Below the pieces are notes generated by a model. That model ran no database searches. It was not told the DNA's origin and worked only from the letters and a program-made list of their open reading frames with translations. Source: Anthopleura xanthogrammica (taxonomy: Eukaryota; Cnidaria; Anthozoa; Actiniaria; Actiniidae). From it: DNA of 64,000 nt. Below, piece after piece: positions 1 to 11,599 of the stretch (position 1 is the stretch's first letter; each line of letters opens with the position of its first letter). The stretch covers positions 5,971,376-6,035,375 of the forward strand of contig OZ025224.1 in assembly GCA_964019055.1 (NCBI GenBank). Direction: 5' to 3'. The position numbers and the translations under genes are program-made.

Positions 1-259
1 AAATATGTCTGGAATGTTTTTGTGTTTGATCACAGCGCGGTCACGCAAAGTATTTTCCCGTTTACAAGTTTCAAACGTCATATTTTAGTTTTATTCTCGT
101 GAAATTAGAAATTTCTATTCGAGACAGACGGATACATGAGAGAAGGATTCAGTATAATCGTTTTTCATGGTGGTGGGAAACATCTTTTTTACAAGTGACG
201 GCCTAAATAAACATTCCAGACATATTTTAGGTGTTCACGGTTTTCTTAGTTTGACTGTA
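1..259. mobile_element. TA-flanked foldback MITE, cut by window start
   Basis: The right end reads CTTAGTTTGACTG followed by TA, and an inverted copy of the inner part of the TIR (AAATATGTCTGGAATGTTT) begins at base 1, so only the outer left TIR is missing. A complete relative in reverse orientation lies at 59923-60216. TA target duplication and a CAGT-type terminus are typical of Tc1/mariner-derived MITEs; that assignment is inference. Confidence 0.75.
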
Positions 260-1418
260 AAACAATCCTTCTCTTTATGGCACATACTGCAAAACTTCTT
301 TTATGCCCCCACCCTCAAATAAGCCCCTCCTATCCGATAAGCCCTCTTTCTTTAGAGGAAATAAAACAAACACCACACCTTTAATCCCTCCCTTTTACGA
401 CTAAAGAAATATAACACTGTATGTGCACTTAAAGTGCTACTCTGATCAAACTCCAATAACTCCATCAATATTTTTTTCTATTTTAAAACATATTAAAGTA
501 CTTTACAAAAGAAGAAAATTGGTGTTTACCATTTCTTGTTTGCATTTTTAGTTCACCAGATATTGAAGTTTCAAGTTTATGCTAATTAGGACTTTGATGA
601 CATCATACTCTCAACTCCAAGTTTGCTTTAATATAAATTTCAGTATATTTCTGAGATGAGACCAAGCTACTGTTTTTTTCCGGACGGAAGCCGGTAGTAT
701 ATGCTCAAGAACACTATTGTACATTATGTTATCACATTCTACATTATACTTGAATAAAAGGACAGGTAATCACGAACTATCTTAAAAGAAGTAATGAAAA
801 ATAATTCAAGGGACCATTTTCAAAGTACTTTGGGATTTTAATAACCCTATGGAATCCATATATGTTCATTAATCAAAAAGAAACTAGTTTTATTTGCAGT
901 GGGTTTTGTTGTCTAGTTAAAATTTTGACCAACAAGAGGGTCTTATCCCTGTTTTCTGTCGAAATTATTACTTATTACGGGAACATGTTGTTAGATAGAA
1001 CTGAAAAGAAGCAAATTAAAACTTGAAATTGCAAAGAAAAGTTGTTTGGTTGTTGAAATTAATGTTTTGTTGGTATCAAAAATGAGTGAGGGTATGATCA
1101 AAAAATGATCTGAAAATCACATACAAAGTAAATGGCCCAAATTTTTCTCAGCTGATTTTGGTTTTTACTAAGGTTGGAATAACTCCTGAAGTAGATATTG
1201 ATTCTACTAGAAAAGGTAACCAATCAGATTACAGGATTGTATGTAATCAGCCAATCAGATTACAGCAAATAAGGAACATAAAATGTAGCTTTTTTCAAGT
1301 TTGACTGCAATTTTTTGTTACAAAAAGAAACAGAATGGATGATTTTAACAGCTACTTATTAATAAATACTTTTGTACTTATCACAAATTTAGTGTCTATC
1401 TAGTATGATTTCAAAATG
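260..1418. other. Non-coding, no gene seen
   Basis: AT-rich sequence with no convincing reading frame. It contains GTGCACTTAAAGTGC near 427, which resembles the AGTG-type ends of TTAA-flanked foldback elements found elsewhere in the window, but no partner end was found. Confidence 0.5.
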
Positions 1419-1583
1419 GATATAATAAAGTGATAATTGAACTTCGTGTCGTGCAATTTTGGTCTGATATCAAACTTGCGATTACAAATCACACTCCCGC
1501 TACGCGGTCGTGTGATTTTGTTATCGTGCGTTTGATATCAGACCAAATTGCACTCCACTTAGTTCAATTACCATTATATATAT
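1419..1583. repeat. Palindromic foldback element (~165 bp)
   Basis: The left arm (1419-1475) and right arm (about 1528-1583) are imperfect inverted copies sharing GGTCTGATATCAAAC / GTTTGATATCAGACC. The short GC-rich centre contains CGCTACGCGG. No coding capacity. Confidence 0.75.
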
Positions 1584-1586
1584 AAT

Positions 1587-1640
1587 CACAGGTAGCCCAA
1601 GCTGGGTTTCTGTGGTGTCATATTATAAGAAAATGTATGG
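1587..1640. repeat. Fragment of CACAGGTAGCCCAAGC foldback family
   Basis: TCACAGGTAGCCCAAGCTGG followed by GTTTCTGTGGT matches the TIR of the intact element at 11258-11588 and a third end at 14081. It directly abuts the preceding palindrome. Only one end is present here. Confidence 0.65.
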
Positions 1641-2189
1641 GGAACTATAAAAAACCTCAATAAAATCGTCAAAATGTGAAATAAAGTAAAGAAATCTTAG
1701 CTGACCTTCGAGAAGTTATACCTCTATCGCCCTGTCTGGTTAGAATTCGGATTAAGCCATTTTTAGCGTTTACAGAAAACAGTGGCGAAACTAGGAAAAG
1801 GTTCTACGGGTTCCAGAATCCATTTCCATGATTGCATTTTGTGAAATATTTTATACAATGAATGTATATACAAATAAGATTAGGAACCCCCTGCATAATT
1901 CCTAGTTACGCCGGTGCAATTCATTATTATTGATCAATTTTTGTAAATTTGTAGATAAAAGTTAAGTTTAAATAAAAAAAACTATTGCCTAAATGATAGA
2001 TTCCTTATATTTGCCTTGACTGATAACAGTGACTTATGAATATATAACACTGGCCGGTATATGTTTTTATTGCACGACTGCAGTTACACAAGCTGTACTT
2101 TAGAGTGCAAACAATATATCCGTGAAATTCATACTAGTAATACGATGGTTTCGAGTGGCATACCCTGGAATATCCCACGAGTCACTATG

Positions 2190-2475
2190 TTAATTGTAGT
2201 TGCTTAAATTCTGTTAATACAGTATGAATATATAATGGTATTTATGCAAGTTATTAGTTGCTTAAATTCTGTTAATATAAGATAACTATGTAACGGAATT
2301 TATGCAAGTTATTAGTTGCTTAAATTCTGTTAATACAGTATGAATATATAACGGAATTTATGCGAGTAATTAGTTGCTTAAATTCTGTTAATATAGGATT
2401 ATCATATAACGGGATGTATGCAAGTTGCTTAAATTCTGTTATATAAGTGTATACATAAGTAATTATTTGCATAAA
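2190..2475. repeat. ~58-bp tandem repeat, about 4.5 copies
   Basis: The unit starts AGTTGCTTAAATTCTGTTAA and ends TTTATGCAAGTTATT. Copies start near 2199, 2256, 2314, 2372 and 2423, with later ones decayed. Just upstream, 2148-2190 (GGTTTCGAGTGGCATA) matches the reverse complement of 54015-54055, another dispersed repeat. Confidence 0.8.
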
Positions 2476-2479
2476 ATAT

Positions 2480-3110
2480 TCTGTTATATATACCATTTAT
2501 TTGCATAATGTGCGAATATAAATGACCCCTCATGTCATGCATAACCGAGAATCGAAAGTTGTTAAAGATTGTTAGTTTGAAAATTATTTTTTAGTATTAA
2601 AATTGTTTGGATGGACTTGAAACTTTCTCTAGAAATAAATGTACTATTTTTCTAAGGCGTAATGGCAGCGTTTTGAGATTCGAGAACTTTTAAGTTGTAT
2701 TTTTTGGCTGAGATCGGCCGACCGAATTTTGGCATCCCTGCGAAAGAGCATCGCCGTTACATTATGTGTTACTCGCAGGATCGTCACAACGGCCAAAATT
2801 ACTCGCTATTTGAGAGCTTTAAAGCGCACGAAAACCCCACAGAAACCTTAAAAAAAAAGAAAACTCTATTTATGAACACGGCCGGGGGTGGTAAAAATAT
2901 TATATTGCATGCGAGAACGCCAAACACGGTAAATACGCTCAATAATCAACTACCTCTCTCCAACATCAAACTTAACATGAACTGCACAGACCGCGTGAGG
3001 CAAAGAAGGGACGATTTTGAACGGATAAAATGAACAATGTGTGTAAAATTTTTGTTTTTGGTTATTCCGGGTTCTAGTATTCCGGATTTGTTTTTCCGGG
3101 TTTTAGGGAA
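2480..3110. other. Intergenic; one unrecognised 112-codon frame
   Basis: A plus-strand frame at 2695-3033 is open but shows no domain, no signal peptide and no convincing splice context, so it is not called a gene. Sequence around 3060-3110 is simple and non-coding. Confidence 0.4.
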
Positions 3111-3225
3111 ACTCCTTAGAAAGTCGTTTCTGATTGTTTAACGAACATTATTAAACGATTTCTGAGTTCTTTCTGGGTGCCCACGGTTCTTCGATTCACA
3201 CTGTGACATAAACAAGTTACCTTAC

Positions 3226-3562
3226 CTATTGATTCAACATCTTCCGCCACAGGTTTCTCACAAAACACTGCTTTCCCCGCTCTCAAGCAATCCACAATAA
3301 CCTTTGGATGAGTGGCTGTTGGTGTACAAACAAAAGCTGCTCGAGCTTCTTGATCTTCTAAAGCCAATCCAGCATCAGCTACAGGAACAACTCGAACGTC
3401 TGTCACCCTCATGTCTCCAAGAAACTTCTCGGCTTTCTGAACGTCTTCTTCGACGATCCATCGAAGCTTTGTTCGAGGGTTTGCTAAAACATTAGAGGCA
3501 TGGATAGATCCAATACGGCCTAAGCCAAACACGACAATACCGACCGGCTCTTGGATGTTCAT
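3226..3562 (-). CDS. Inositol 2-dehydrogenase-like protein, N-terminal exon (partial)
   Basis: This is the first coding exon of a Gfo/Idh/MocA-family NAD(P)-dependent oxidoreductase; the family includes myo-/scyllo-inositol 2-dehydrogenases. The exon shows the Rossmann dinucleotide-binding motif (IVVFGLGRIGSIHASN), a conserved CTPTATHP stretch and the family signature CEKPVAED. It ends at a good donor (TAG|GTAAGG; GT at 3225-3224 on the minus strand). The start is taken at MNIQEP (ATG at 3562); in-frame ATGs at 3571 and 3589 are alternatives. The C-terminal substrate-binding domain is not visible downstream at lower coordinates, so later exons lie beyond the window start, or the gene is broken. 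The 7.5-kb transposon begins only about 120 bp upstream of the start codon. Family assignment is firm; inositol specificity is a guess. Confidence 0.78.
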
Positions 3563-3683
3563 TCTAGTCATAGTCAGATGATGATTCAACTTAGTAAGCT
3601 TGCAATATTTTGGAACGTCACGCCATATTCATGTTGCTGATACCGTGACCGTACGAGACAGAGCCGAACGTCTAGCGTCTTAA

Positions 3684-4696
3684 GAGCGGCCGTCTGTAAA
3701 TATCGCCTTACGTGTGTAAAATGAAAAAAATCAAAATTCCTGAAACTTTGTCAGAATATAGGTTTTGGGGGACTATTAAACAAAAAAAAGTTTAAGGTTC
3801 ATTGGATTAATATTTTAGCCGCACGACGATAATTTCGATTTCATGGTTCTGAGGGGGTGTTTAGCGTGATTTTACCGTAGTAGTTTAAAAGATCGACTAA
3901 AAATTCAGGACTTTATGGAATCAAACACTGAAAGGTTATTTGATAATACAAGATACCGGTAAACATTTCAAGGGGTTGATCTTTGATTTCCGTTACATAT
4001 TTAATATTTTTCAGATTTTTGAATATTTTCCTTTTCGGACCCTTTTTTCGTTGACACAAAAATGCTCAGTTTCGAAGGCTTATATCGCCACTGATATGTG
4101 GCCTACGGTAAACAAATTGCAATCCGGCTTTAGTCCAATTCCTCTGCTTCAGATAGATGTAATAATATTTTGGGGCCGTTCAAAATTCCGGATTTTAGAG
4201 CGCGAAACATATGTAGACCAAATGTCTAAAAACTCGCTGTCAGTTGATCGCTCAATTCGCGACGGACGAGAGAAAAAAATATTTTCGTCCGTAGAAGCAT
4301 CTCCTACGAAGTTATTATCTATGTTGAAGATAAAAGGAACACATTTACTTACATTTCGTCCAGTTTATTAGTAGTTTTGCTTGTGTTTAGCAGGGATTTT
4401 ATGGCAACATGACTGGAAGACCATCAAATAACACATGAATGAAATAATCTTTCTTCCTCACATCATCCTCGTTCATCACCAGAAATCCTCAAAGTCCTCA
4501 AAATGATCTGAATAACCCACGCCAAGGTTTATCAGAGTAAAAGAAAGGTCAACAGTTGAGATTATGTGGCTTTTAAGGTTGAAATCGTTCAACGACCTTG
4601 ATGATTCTTTATGTCAACAAACAGACGCTTGCGTGACACACAGGAACCCCACTCTTTGTAATACCAATATGTTATACATTCTGTTGTACGACAGAA
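3684..4696 (+). repeat. Left 1013-bp terminal inverted repeat
   Basis: Reverse-complement match to 10186-11198, with only a few differences noticed by eye (for example near 4671-4676). It contains a 143-codon frame (3940-4371) that encodes an identical peptide in the other TIR. The peptide has no recognisable domain, and identity follows from the DNA match rather than selection. The inner edge is the near-palindrome TTCTGTTGTACGACAGAA. Confidence 0.92.
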
Positions 4697-4742
4697 TAGT
4701 TTACTCTCAGTCGCAAATGAATTTTGGAAATGGATTAAGTCT

Positions 4743-5528
4743 TTAAGCTGAGCAACTGCACGAATTAACCATCCTGTTTATCAAATCTATATAAGGTGCT
4801 TTACGACGGACTGATATTGCTGAAACATCTATATCAAAATGCTCACATATGATACGAAGGAGGGAGACACTCAATTTGTTCAAGCGGTTTTTAGCACTCA
4901 AGGTACAAAGGTTATATGAATCAAAAACTATTGGGTGTTGTAGCTGACACTCCTCTAATATGGTAGAGCGTGTTTTGGAGTACGCTATCTGATCCTCAGC
5001 TGCTGCTCTATCTTCTGGTATCTCCTCTTGCCTCTTCTTCTGTTTGGAAGCTCTTCGAGAGAAGTAAGACTGTACTTGCTGGGGAGTTAGGAACTCACTC
5101 AAAACAAATCTCCGATTGCCATTTTGGTCTCTAGCATAGCGCATATCTCGACTCACAGTTGTGGGATCGAGTTTATGCCCTGTCTCCTTCCCTATTTCAA
5201 ACTTCTCATTGAGGTATGACTTCTGTTGGTCGTTAAAGCGAGTATTGGCTTTTGTTGTTTTAAGTGCCCAGCCCTGAGGTAGCATATCTTCAGTATTGAC
5301 GGGAATAGCAGAGCTTTCCATGACTGGTTGTATGCCAGCGCCATGCAGAAGTTTTTCTGTGTACATTATTTTTGCCTTGTCGAGGAGGCTTTCTCTCTCT
5401 AGTCTGAGCTTACATGTACCATATTCCAAATGGTTCTCAAGGGATTGATAACGATGATAATTTTTAATACAACCCTCAACAGGACAGGTAAATAGTTTCG
5501 ATGACTCCTCCTCCTCATTATCATCAAT

Positions 5529-5606
<78 letters not shown>

Positions 5607-8600
5607 ATCTTCTCTGCCGACCGCCTTGATGGTATCTATCGTTGGCGCTTTCCCACGTCTTGATGGTGAGATGTCTACGAAATCACCGTCAGAGAAACCG
5701 GAACTGAAAGGAGTAATGCATAACCTGCCAGACACTAAAAATAAAAATGTGTTAAAATTCATCAAATTTTTATCTATTTTTGTAAAGACGTATTAAAGCG
5801 GAATATTTATTTACCTTTCAATTTAGACCATGGTACGATCTTCCCTTCTCCAATGTTGTATGCTTTCCAAACGGTAATCCCTTTGTCAGTGACGACGAAA
5901 TTGTTTAAAGTGCTTATACCGACAATTTTTATGGGCTCCAAAGGCTTAATTCCTCCTGCATCTACCACTGCCACTCGTACACCACGCACCCCTTCATTAG
6001 ATAAAATGGCATCTCTTAGTTGTGCCGCATTCACTACATCATGACCTTCGTTTATATAGCGGCGAACATGGCTTTTGATTGTGGCAGCCTTGCGATCGCA
6101 TGCCCCCTTACCACCCTGGGGGTCACTGAAATCAACGCGGTCAACCTTTATTCCTGTGGTTTCCTCCATAAGTCGACAAGCTGCCAACATGTTGCCGCTG
6201 TGGTAGCAGCCAGCGTTGTCTTGACGAAATGCGGCGGACGCGATGTTTGGATTTTCTTTCTTTAGCTCGCTAAGAGTGTGCTGCATGATCGGTATAACCA
6301 CGTTAGTGTCTTGGCTACAGTTCTCTACAATATGGACAAATGCTTGGTGCTGCAATTTACCATCTGTGAGCCGCCTTACAACAACACTGAGGTGCCAGGA
6401 AATGCCCCTCTTCCCAAACCAGTCAGTCTGGGTTTCTCTGTATTTTTGGGGCAAAAATTTCATTGCCCAGTCTTGAGTAATTAAAACTGAATTTTCGTCT
6501 AGTTTATTCTGGATCTCAGTGCGCGGTTTATCTTGTTGGATGGAACGCAATTGATGCTCTTTCCATGCTTCTATTGCAGATATTGATTGCTGACAGGTAA
6601 ATATCATATCATCGCGTTCGTCGTCTGGTAGTGTTTCGGACACATTTTTTACTGACGACTTTATAGAAGCCAGGGTAGATTTAAGTTCTTCGCATGATGG
6701 GCAAGAGTGATCGTGGAGATGATGCTTGCAATTAGAACAGAAGAGAGTTTCTTTCTTGTCACTCAGGGCGTAAACTAGGCAGTGGTCGGCGACATTGGAT
6801 GCGTCAGAAACGTGCACCTGAAAATAATATAAAGTTAATAGAATGTCTGTTTCTTTTACACCTGGGTTAGCTAAAAGATAGCATATATTTGCAAGTTTAA
6901 TTGTGTTGAATAGAGTCTATAATTTTGACAAGGATTGAAAAGAAAAAACGCCTTAGTGGGATTACCACTAAGTTGCCAATATACAGTATACAATTTCCCT
7001 TTGAGTCTTAAATACGGTCCACCTTTTACCGATCTGTCTTAAATAGGGTATGGATTTTCCAGATATCTTTGTCTTAGATGTAGGGTCAGGGTTTTGAGGC
7101 TCAAGCGGGAAACCCCTAACAGAAGCCTATTCAAGTACCCCCCCCCCCCCAAGAATCTCAGCAACTGACTAGTAACAGATGTGGTAGTATGAATTACCTT
7201 GAAGTCAGTTTTAATGTACTGTTTCCCAGCTTTCAATGCTCCCTCACAAGAACTGAGCCACTCTTTGTCACAACCATAGTTTCCGAGTTTTGTGAGCAAC
7301 CCAGCCAGGTCATCAAAAGCCTTTGCCCCGTCAGCTGAAATATAGTCCAGACCTTGCAAAGACTTCCGGACAGTTGCAGTACAAACTGATAAAACCCGTA
7401 AGATGGTGGAGGGGCTCAAAGGTTTGGTTCCACTTTCTTTACAAAACTGTGTGTACTGCCTAATGATTCTTTGCGGAATCATCGATCGAATTACGTTCGG
7501 ACATTCTAAGACTTGGCCATTTGCTAAGTGGAGGTATCGTTGACCAAACGGGAGGTCTTGAATAACATGTGGACTGGTTATGAAAGAGAGCAAGTGATCT
7601 AGCTGGCTCTCATTTACTCTCATTCTGGGACTCTTCTGCACTGGCACTGGTGCCCCACGACCGTACTTAAGGATATGCAGTCTGGCTAGCTTGAAACGAT
7701 ATTCTGTTATACCAGGGATAAATTTCTGGATCTGAGACAAAGGCACTAGGTCTGCAATTATTCCCAAGACCTGTCTTCGGGTTTCCCAGCTTGTTGCATT
7801 TTGATATGTCTCAGCTAAGGCCTCTAGATATTTTTTTTCAGCAGGTTGCGCAATCCCAAGAGCCTTTTCGACGCTTTGTGAGGTTTGAACAGCTTCCCAA
7901 ATACTTCCAGTATCTCCGGGTGTTATTACTTCTAAAGCGGCCACGATTACATTTGTAGCCTTAGCAACACGATAATTTTTACTGCGCATGCTCAAGTTTT
8001 GCCACCGCTTTTTGGGTTGACCGATTGAATCTGTCCCGCCGCAGGCATGTAAAAAGTCATTAAGTTTTTCAAGCTTCAGACTGTTAGTGTCTGTAGCTGT
8101 TATAGATCCATTAGTACTGCTTGTTTCGGCATCTGACAGGATAGCAGTTGTTTCTTCGAATTCTACGATGGATTTCTTCAGGCTATTGGTGCTAGTAGCT
8201 GTTGTATTTCCATTACTACTGCTTGTTTCGGCATCTGGCAGGATAGCAGTTGTTTCTTCGAATTCTACGGTGAATTTCTTCAGACTATTGGTGCCATTAC
8301 TGCTGCTTGTTTCGGCATTTGACAGGTTGGCACTTGCATCAATTGGTTCTTCTATAATTGACATCTGGCTAAGCAAGTCAGCTAGGGGGTCATCATTTTT
8401 GTTTCCGCCTCCAATTTCCTGCGAACAAAAAACCTTGATGTATAAGCAGTTGATTGAAACACTATTGCACTAAACGAAGATATATTGATGAGGTAATGAC
8501 AATAATTGCACAACTATGTTTCCTTACATATACATGTACGAATTATTTTTTTGGTTTCAAATTGACTACATTGCTTTCAGAGGCTAAGCAATATGATACA

Positions 8601-9849
8601 CCTTTTATCTTCTAGAGGAGCATAGCCTTGCATTATACAAATTCAATTTCAACACTACGCTTACTCAAACAAATAAATAATGCTACCTCAATATCCTCAA
8701 AGGCAGTGGCTTGTATCTTCATCAGCGTAAGAGGGCTTGATTCGAGCTCTGTTTTTAACTGCGTACGGCATCGCCTGCATATGGCTGAAAAAGTATGTCC
8801 AAACATTTTCTATCAATCAAAAACATATAGAAACTCAGAAGCAGGATGCAGATCTTACCAGGGACCGGGAAGACTAGGGACTAGTCCTCTAAACGAGAAA
8901 TTTACTCGACTGAGTAAAGACGGAATATATAATTTCTTAGGCAAATCAATGTTAATATGAGTAAATGATTCAAACTTTATACTTACGCGAACCAACAGGA
9001 AGAAGGTAATTTGTAAGCATGTAGAGTCCCTCGGACTGGATGGATGAAATACCACGGTCTCCTTTGTATTGTTTATATTGATGCTTAGACCAACCAACAG
9101 GACTTGAGCACATCGTTTTACATGTGCGCCATCTTATACCATACAAATCTCGGTGACGTGGGCACACAGTAATCTTAAAATGAGAGGGGGTGGCTTCGAA
9201 TAAGCCTTAAAAATTAATTGTTAGTTAGCGAGCGTTAAGGAAAATGTCCAGTACTGTACTGCCATATTGTATAAATAATGAATAATACTGATAGTCGAAG
9301 CAAGGGGGGGGGACTGATTCAAAATTAATTTTTAAGTATCAGCGAAAATTCAGTAGTTAATACAGAATCCGTTTTAAGATATAAAAGTTTCATTTTTCAG
9401 GGGTTAGGGCGGATGGGGAGAGTTATGGATACGAGGCTGTTTCAAGCAACTGTAATACTATAGATGAAAAAGCCGAGACCAGCTTAAATTTTTTTTAGGT
9501 GATTATCCATTTTAGTATAGCGCAAACAGTGTCTACAACCAGTTAAATCCTACAGAATTTCCCCTCAGAAATCTTTGTTGATGTAATATAATATGGTATT
9601 TCAGACCCTGTTGTATATAGATTACTAGAAGTCAATATATGAGGTTTTATTCTTGTCTTACTTACCTGCTCGTGCTAAAAGTAGATGTGCCTCGGTCTTC
9701 AGCTTCCCATCTCTAATCTCCAATAACCTAAGATGCCCTTTAATCTCTCGCTGACAATTCTCGATCGTCAAACAAGAAAGGTCCTCGGGATAATCCCTAC
9801 TTGAACCACACTGCCCGCTGACAAATCCCGAGTATCCACAAGTAGCCAT
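4743..9849 (-). CDS. Transposase-like protein of the 7.5-kb element (5 exons, 1165 aa)
   Basis: Exons (minus strand): 9849-9666, 8784-8687, 8418-7198, 6817-5815, 5734-4743. All four introns are GT-AG and phases match (1,0,0,1); the total is 3498 nt with no internal stop. The N-terminus (about 1-75) is cysteine-rich and includes CRRC. Residues 95-501 contain a Ser/Thr-rich repeat and a helical region. Exon 4 has a Cys/His cluster (CSNCKHHLHDHSCPSC) followed by an RNase H-like core with candidate catalytic acids: D617 in ITQDWAMKF, D701 in RQDNAGCYH and D742 in GGKGACDRK. Exon 5 carries a long Asp run, a C2H2/C2HC zinc finger (CPVEGCIKNYH..., final H/C ligands) and a basic helical segment (RFNDQQKSYLNEKF) plausible for DNA binding. 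The presumed role is cut-and-paste transposition. The motifs are read directly; the catalytic assignment is inference. No named superfamily was recognised with certainty. Confidence 0.8.
5529..5607 (-). repeat. GAT/GAC trinucleotide run inside transposase exon
   Basis: A nearly pure (TCA/TCG)n run on the plus strand encodes about 28 consecutive Asp residues in transposase exon 5, just before the zinc finger. It keeps the frame open and is expected to be length-variable. Confidence 0.9.
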
Positions 9850-9861
9850 ATCAAAATTCAC

Positions 9862-10185
9862 TCATCAAGTGGTGACTTCAAGCAGATGATTAAAAAAAAC
9901 AGCCCTAAAGACGCGGGGTCTTTACCAAACTTTACTAAACACTTTACTACTAACTTTACTACAAACATTTACCAATCACTATGAAAACCTTTCTTGAATT
10001 ACCGAAGTCGTGTAATATTTAACTTTCAGACACCACGGAAACCTACCGCGACGAATCTCTCAAGCTGCTAGTTCGTTACACCGTGACATAAGCTAATTTG
10101 TCTATTCCTTATTTCAGTTCTGTTTTGAATTATCAAATAATGAAGAGTAAAATAATATAGGAAATTATGAAAAACTATCATTTTG
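9862..10185. other. 5' leader region of the transposase gene
   Basis: Between the transposase start codon and the right TIR. AT-rich; a direct run of ACTTTACTAMNAACTTTAC-like repeats occurs at 9940-9975. No other gene is seen. Confidence 0.4.
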
Positions 10186-11198
10186 TTCTGTCGTACAACA
10201 GAATGTATATGATATTGGTATTACAAAGAGTGGGGTTCCTGTGTGTCACGCAAGCGTCTGTTTGTTGACATAAAGAATCATCAAGGTCGTTGAACGATTT
10301 CAACCTTAAAAGCCACATAATCTCAACTGTTGACCTTTCTTTTACTCTGATAAACCTTGGCGTGGGTTATTCAGATCATTTTGAGGACTTTGAGGATTTC
10401 TGGTGATGAACGAGGATGATGTGAGGAAGAAAGATTATTTCATTCATGTGTTATTTGATGGTCTTCCAGTCATGTTGCCATAAAATCCCTGCTAAACACA
10501 AGCAAAACTACTAATAAACTGGACGAAATGTAAGTAAATGTGTTCCTTTTATCTTCAACATAGATAATAACTTCGTAGGAGATGCTTCTACGGACGAAAA
10601 TATTTTTTTCTCTCGTCCGTCGCGAATTGAGCGATCAACTGACAGCGAGTTTTTAGACATTTGGTCTACATATGTTTCGCGCTCTAAAATCCGGAATTTT
10701 GAACGGCCCCAAAATATTATTACATCTATCTGAAGCAGAGGAATTGGACTAAAGCCGGATTGCAATTTGTTTACCGTAGGCCACATATCAGTGGCGATAT
10801 AAGCCTTCGAAACTGAGCATTTTTGTGTCAACGAAAAAAGGGTCCGAAAAGGAAAATATTCAAAAATCTGAAAAATATTAAATATGTAACGGAAATCAAA
10901 GATCAACCCCTTGAAATGTTTACCGGTATCTTGTATTATCAAATAACCTTTCAGTGTTTGATTCCATAAAGTCCTGAATTTTTAGTCGATCTTTTAAACT
11001 ACTACGGTAAAATCACGCTAAACACCCCCTCAGAACCATGAAATCGAAATTATCGTCGTGCGGCTAAAATATTAATCCAATGAACCTTAAACTTTTTTTT
11101 GTTTAATAGTCCCCCAAAACCTATATTCTGACAAAGTTTCAGGAATTTTGATTTTTTTCATTTTACACACGTAAGGCGATATTTACAGACGGCCGCTC
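10186..11198 (-). repeat. Right 1013-bp terminal inverted repeat
   Basis: Inverted copy of 3684-4696, ending GGCCGCTC immediately before TTAA at 11199. It carries the mirror 143-codon frame at 10511-10942 on the minus strand. The gene's start codon (9849) lies about 340 bp inside this repeat, so the promoter is probably in or next to the right TIR. Confidence 0.92.
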
Positions 11199-11257
11199 TT
11201 AAAGTGCACCTAAACTTTATATAATTGTTCTTCTAAAACTCATTAATATTCAATGAG

Positions 11258-11588
11258 GCACAGGTATCCCAAGCTGGGTTTCTGTGGTATCATATCAGAC
11301 TTATAAGGCAATGTATGGCGATCCTTAGAAAAAAAATCAATAAATCATACAAATAAATGTTCTAACTTATGTCTCGTGTTTTCCTTTGAGTCTCTGTGAA
11401 GCTTCGGGTCATTTACATCAATATTGAGCGAGTATCGTGGTGGAGTATCCCTCAAAGGAAAACACGAGACATAAGTTAGAACATTTATTTGTATGATTTA
11501 TTGAATTTTAATTTTTTTCTAAATATCGCCATATATTGCCTTATAAGTCTGATATGATACCACAGAAACCCAGCATGAGATGCCTGTG
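11258..11588. mobile_element. Foldback MITE, CACAGGTATCCC/CACAGG ends
   Basis: About 140-bp inverted arms (from CACAGGTATCCCAAGCTGGG inward to CCTTTGAG) surround a short centre at about 11392-11450. AATGAG occurs at 11252-11257 and again at 11589-11594, a possible 6-bp target duplication. Related ends are at 1587 and 14081. Confidence 0.82.
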
Positions 11589-11599
11589 AATGAGTTATA

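Larger units (their letters stand above)
3684..11198 (-). mobile_element. Complete 7.5-kb TTAA-flanked DNA transposon with 1-kb TIRs
   Basis: The element is bounded by TTAA at 3680-3683 and 11199-11202. It has terminal inverted repeats of equal length (3684-4696 and 10186-11198, 1013 bp each) whose outer ends read GAGCGGCCGTCTG. Between them lies one intact five-exon minus-strand gene (4743-9849) for a 1165-residue protein with DDE-transposase-like motifs. TTAA target duplication is characteristic of the piggyBac and Kolobok superfamilies. The termini lack the CCC start usual for piggyBac, and the protein does not look like a piggyBac transposase, so a Kolobok-like or unclassified superfamily is the best inference. 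The very high TIR identity and undamaged gene point to a recent insertion. Confidence 0.88.

Noticed and set aside
2695..3033. 112-codon plus-strand frame as a gene
   Set aside because: No domain, no splice or promoter context, biased toward simple AT-rich composition.
3940..4371. Duplicate 143-aa gene pair (with 10511-10942)
   Set aside because: Both copies lie in the TIRs of one transposon; identity follows from the DNA inverted repeat. Kept only as an observation.
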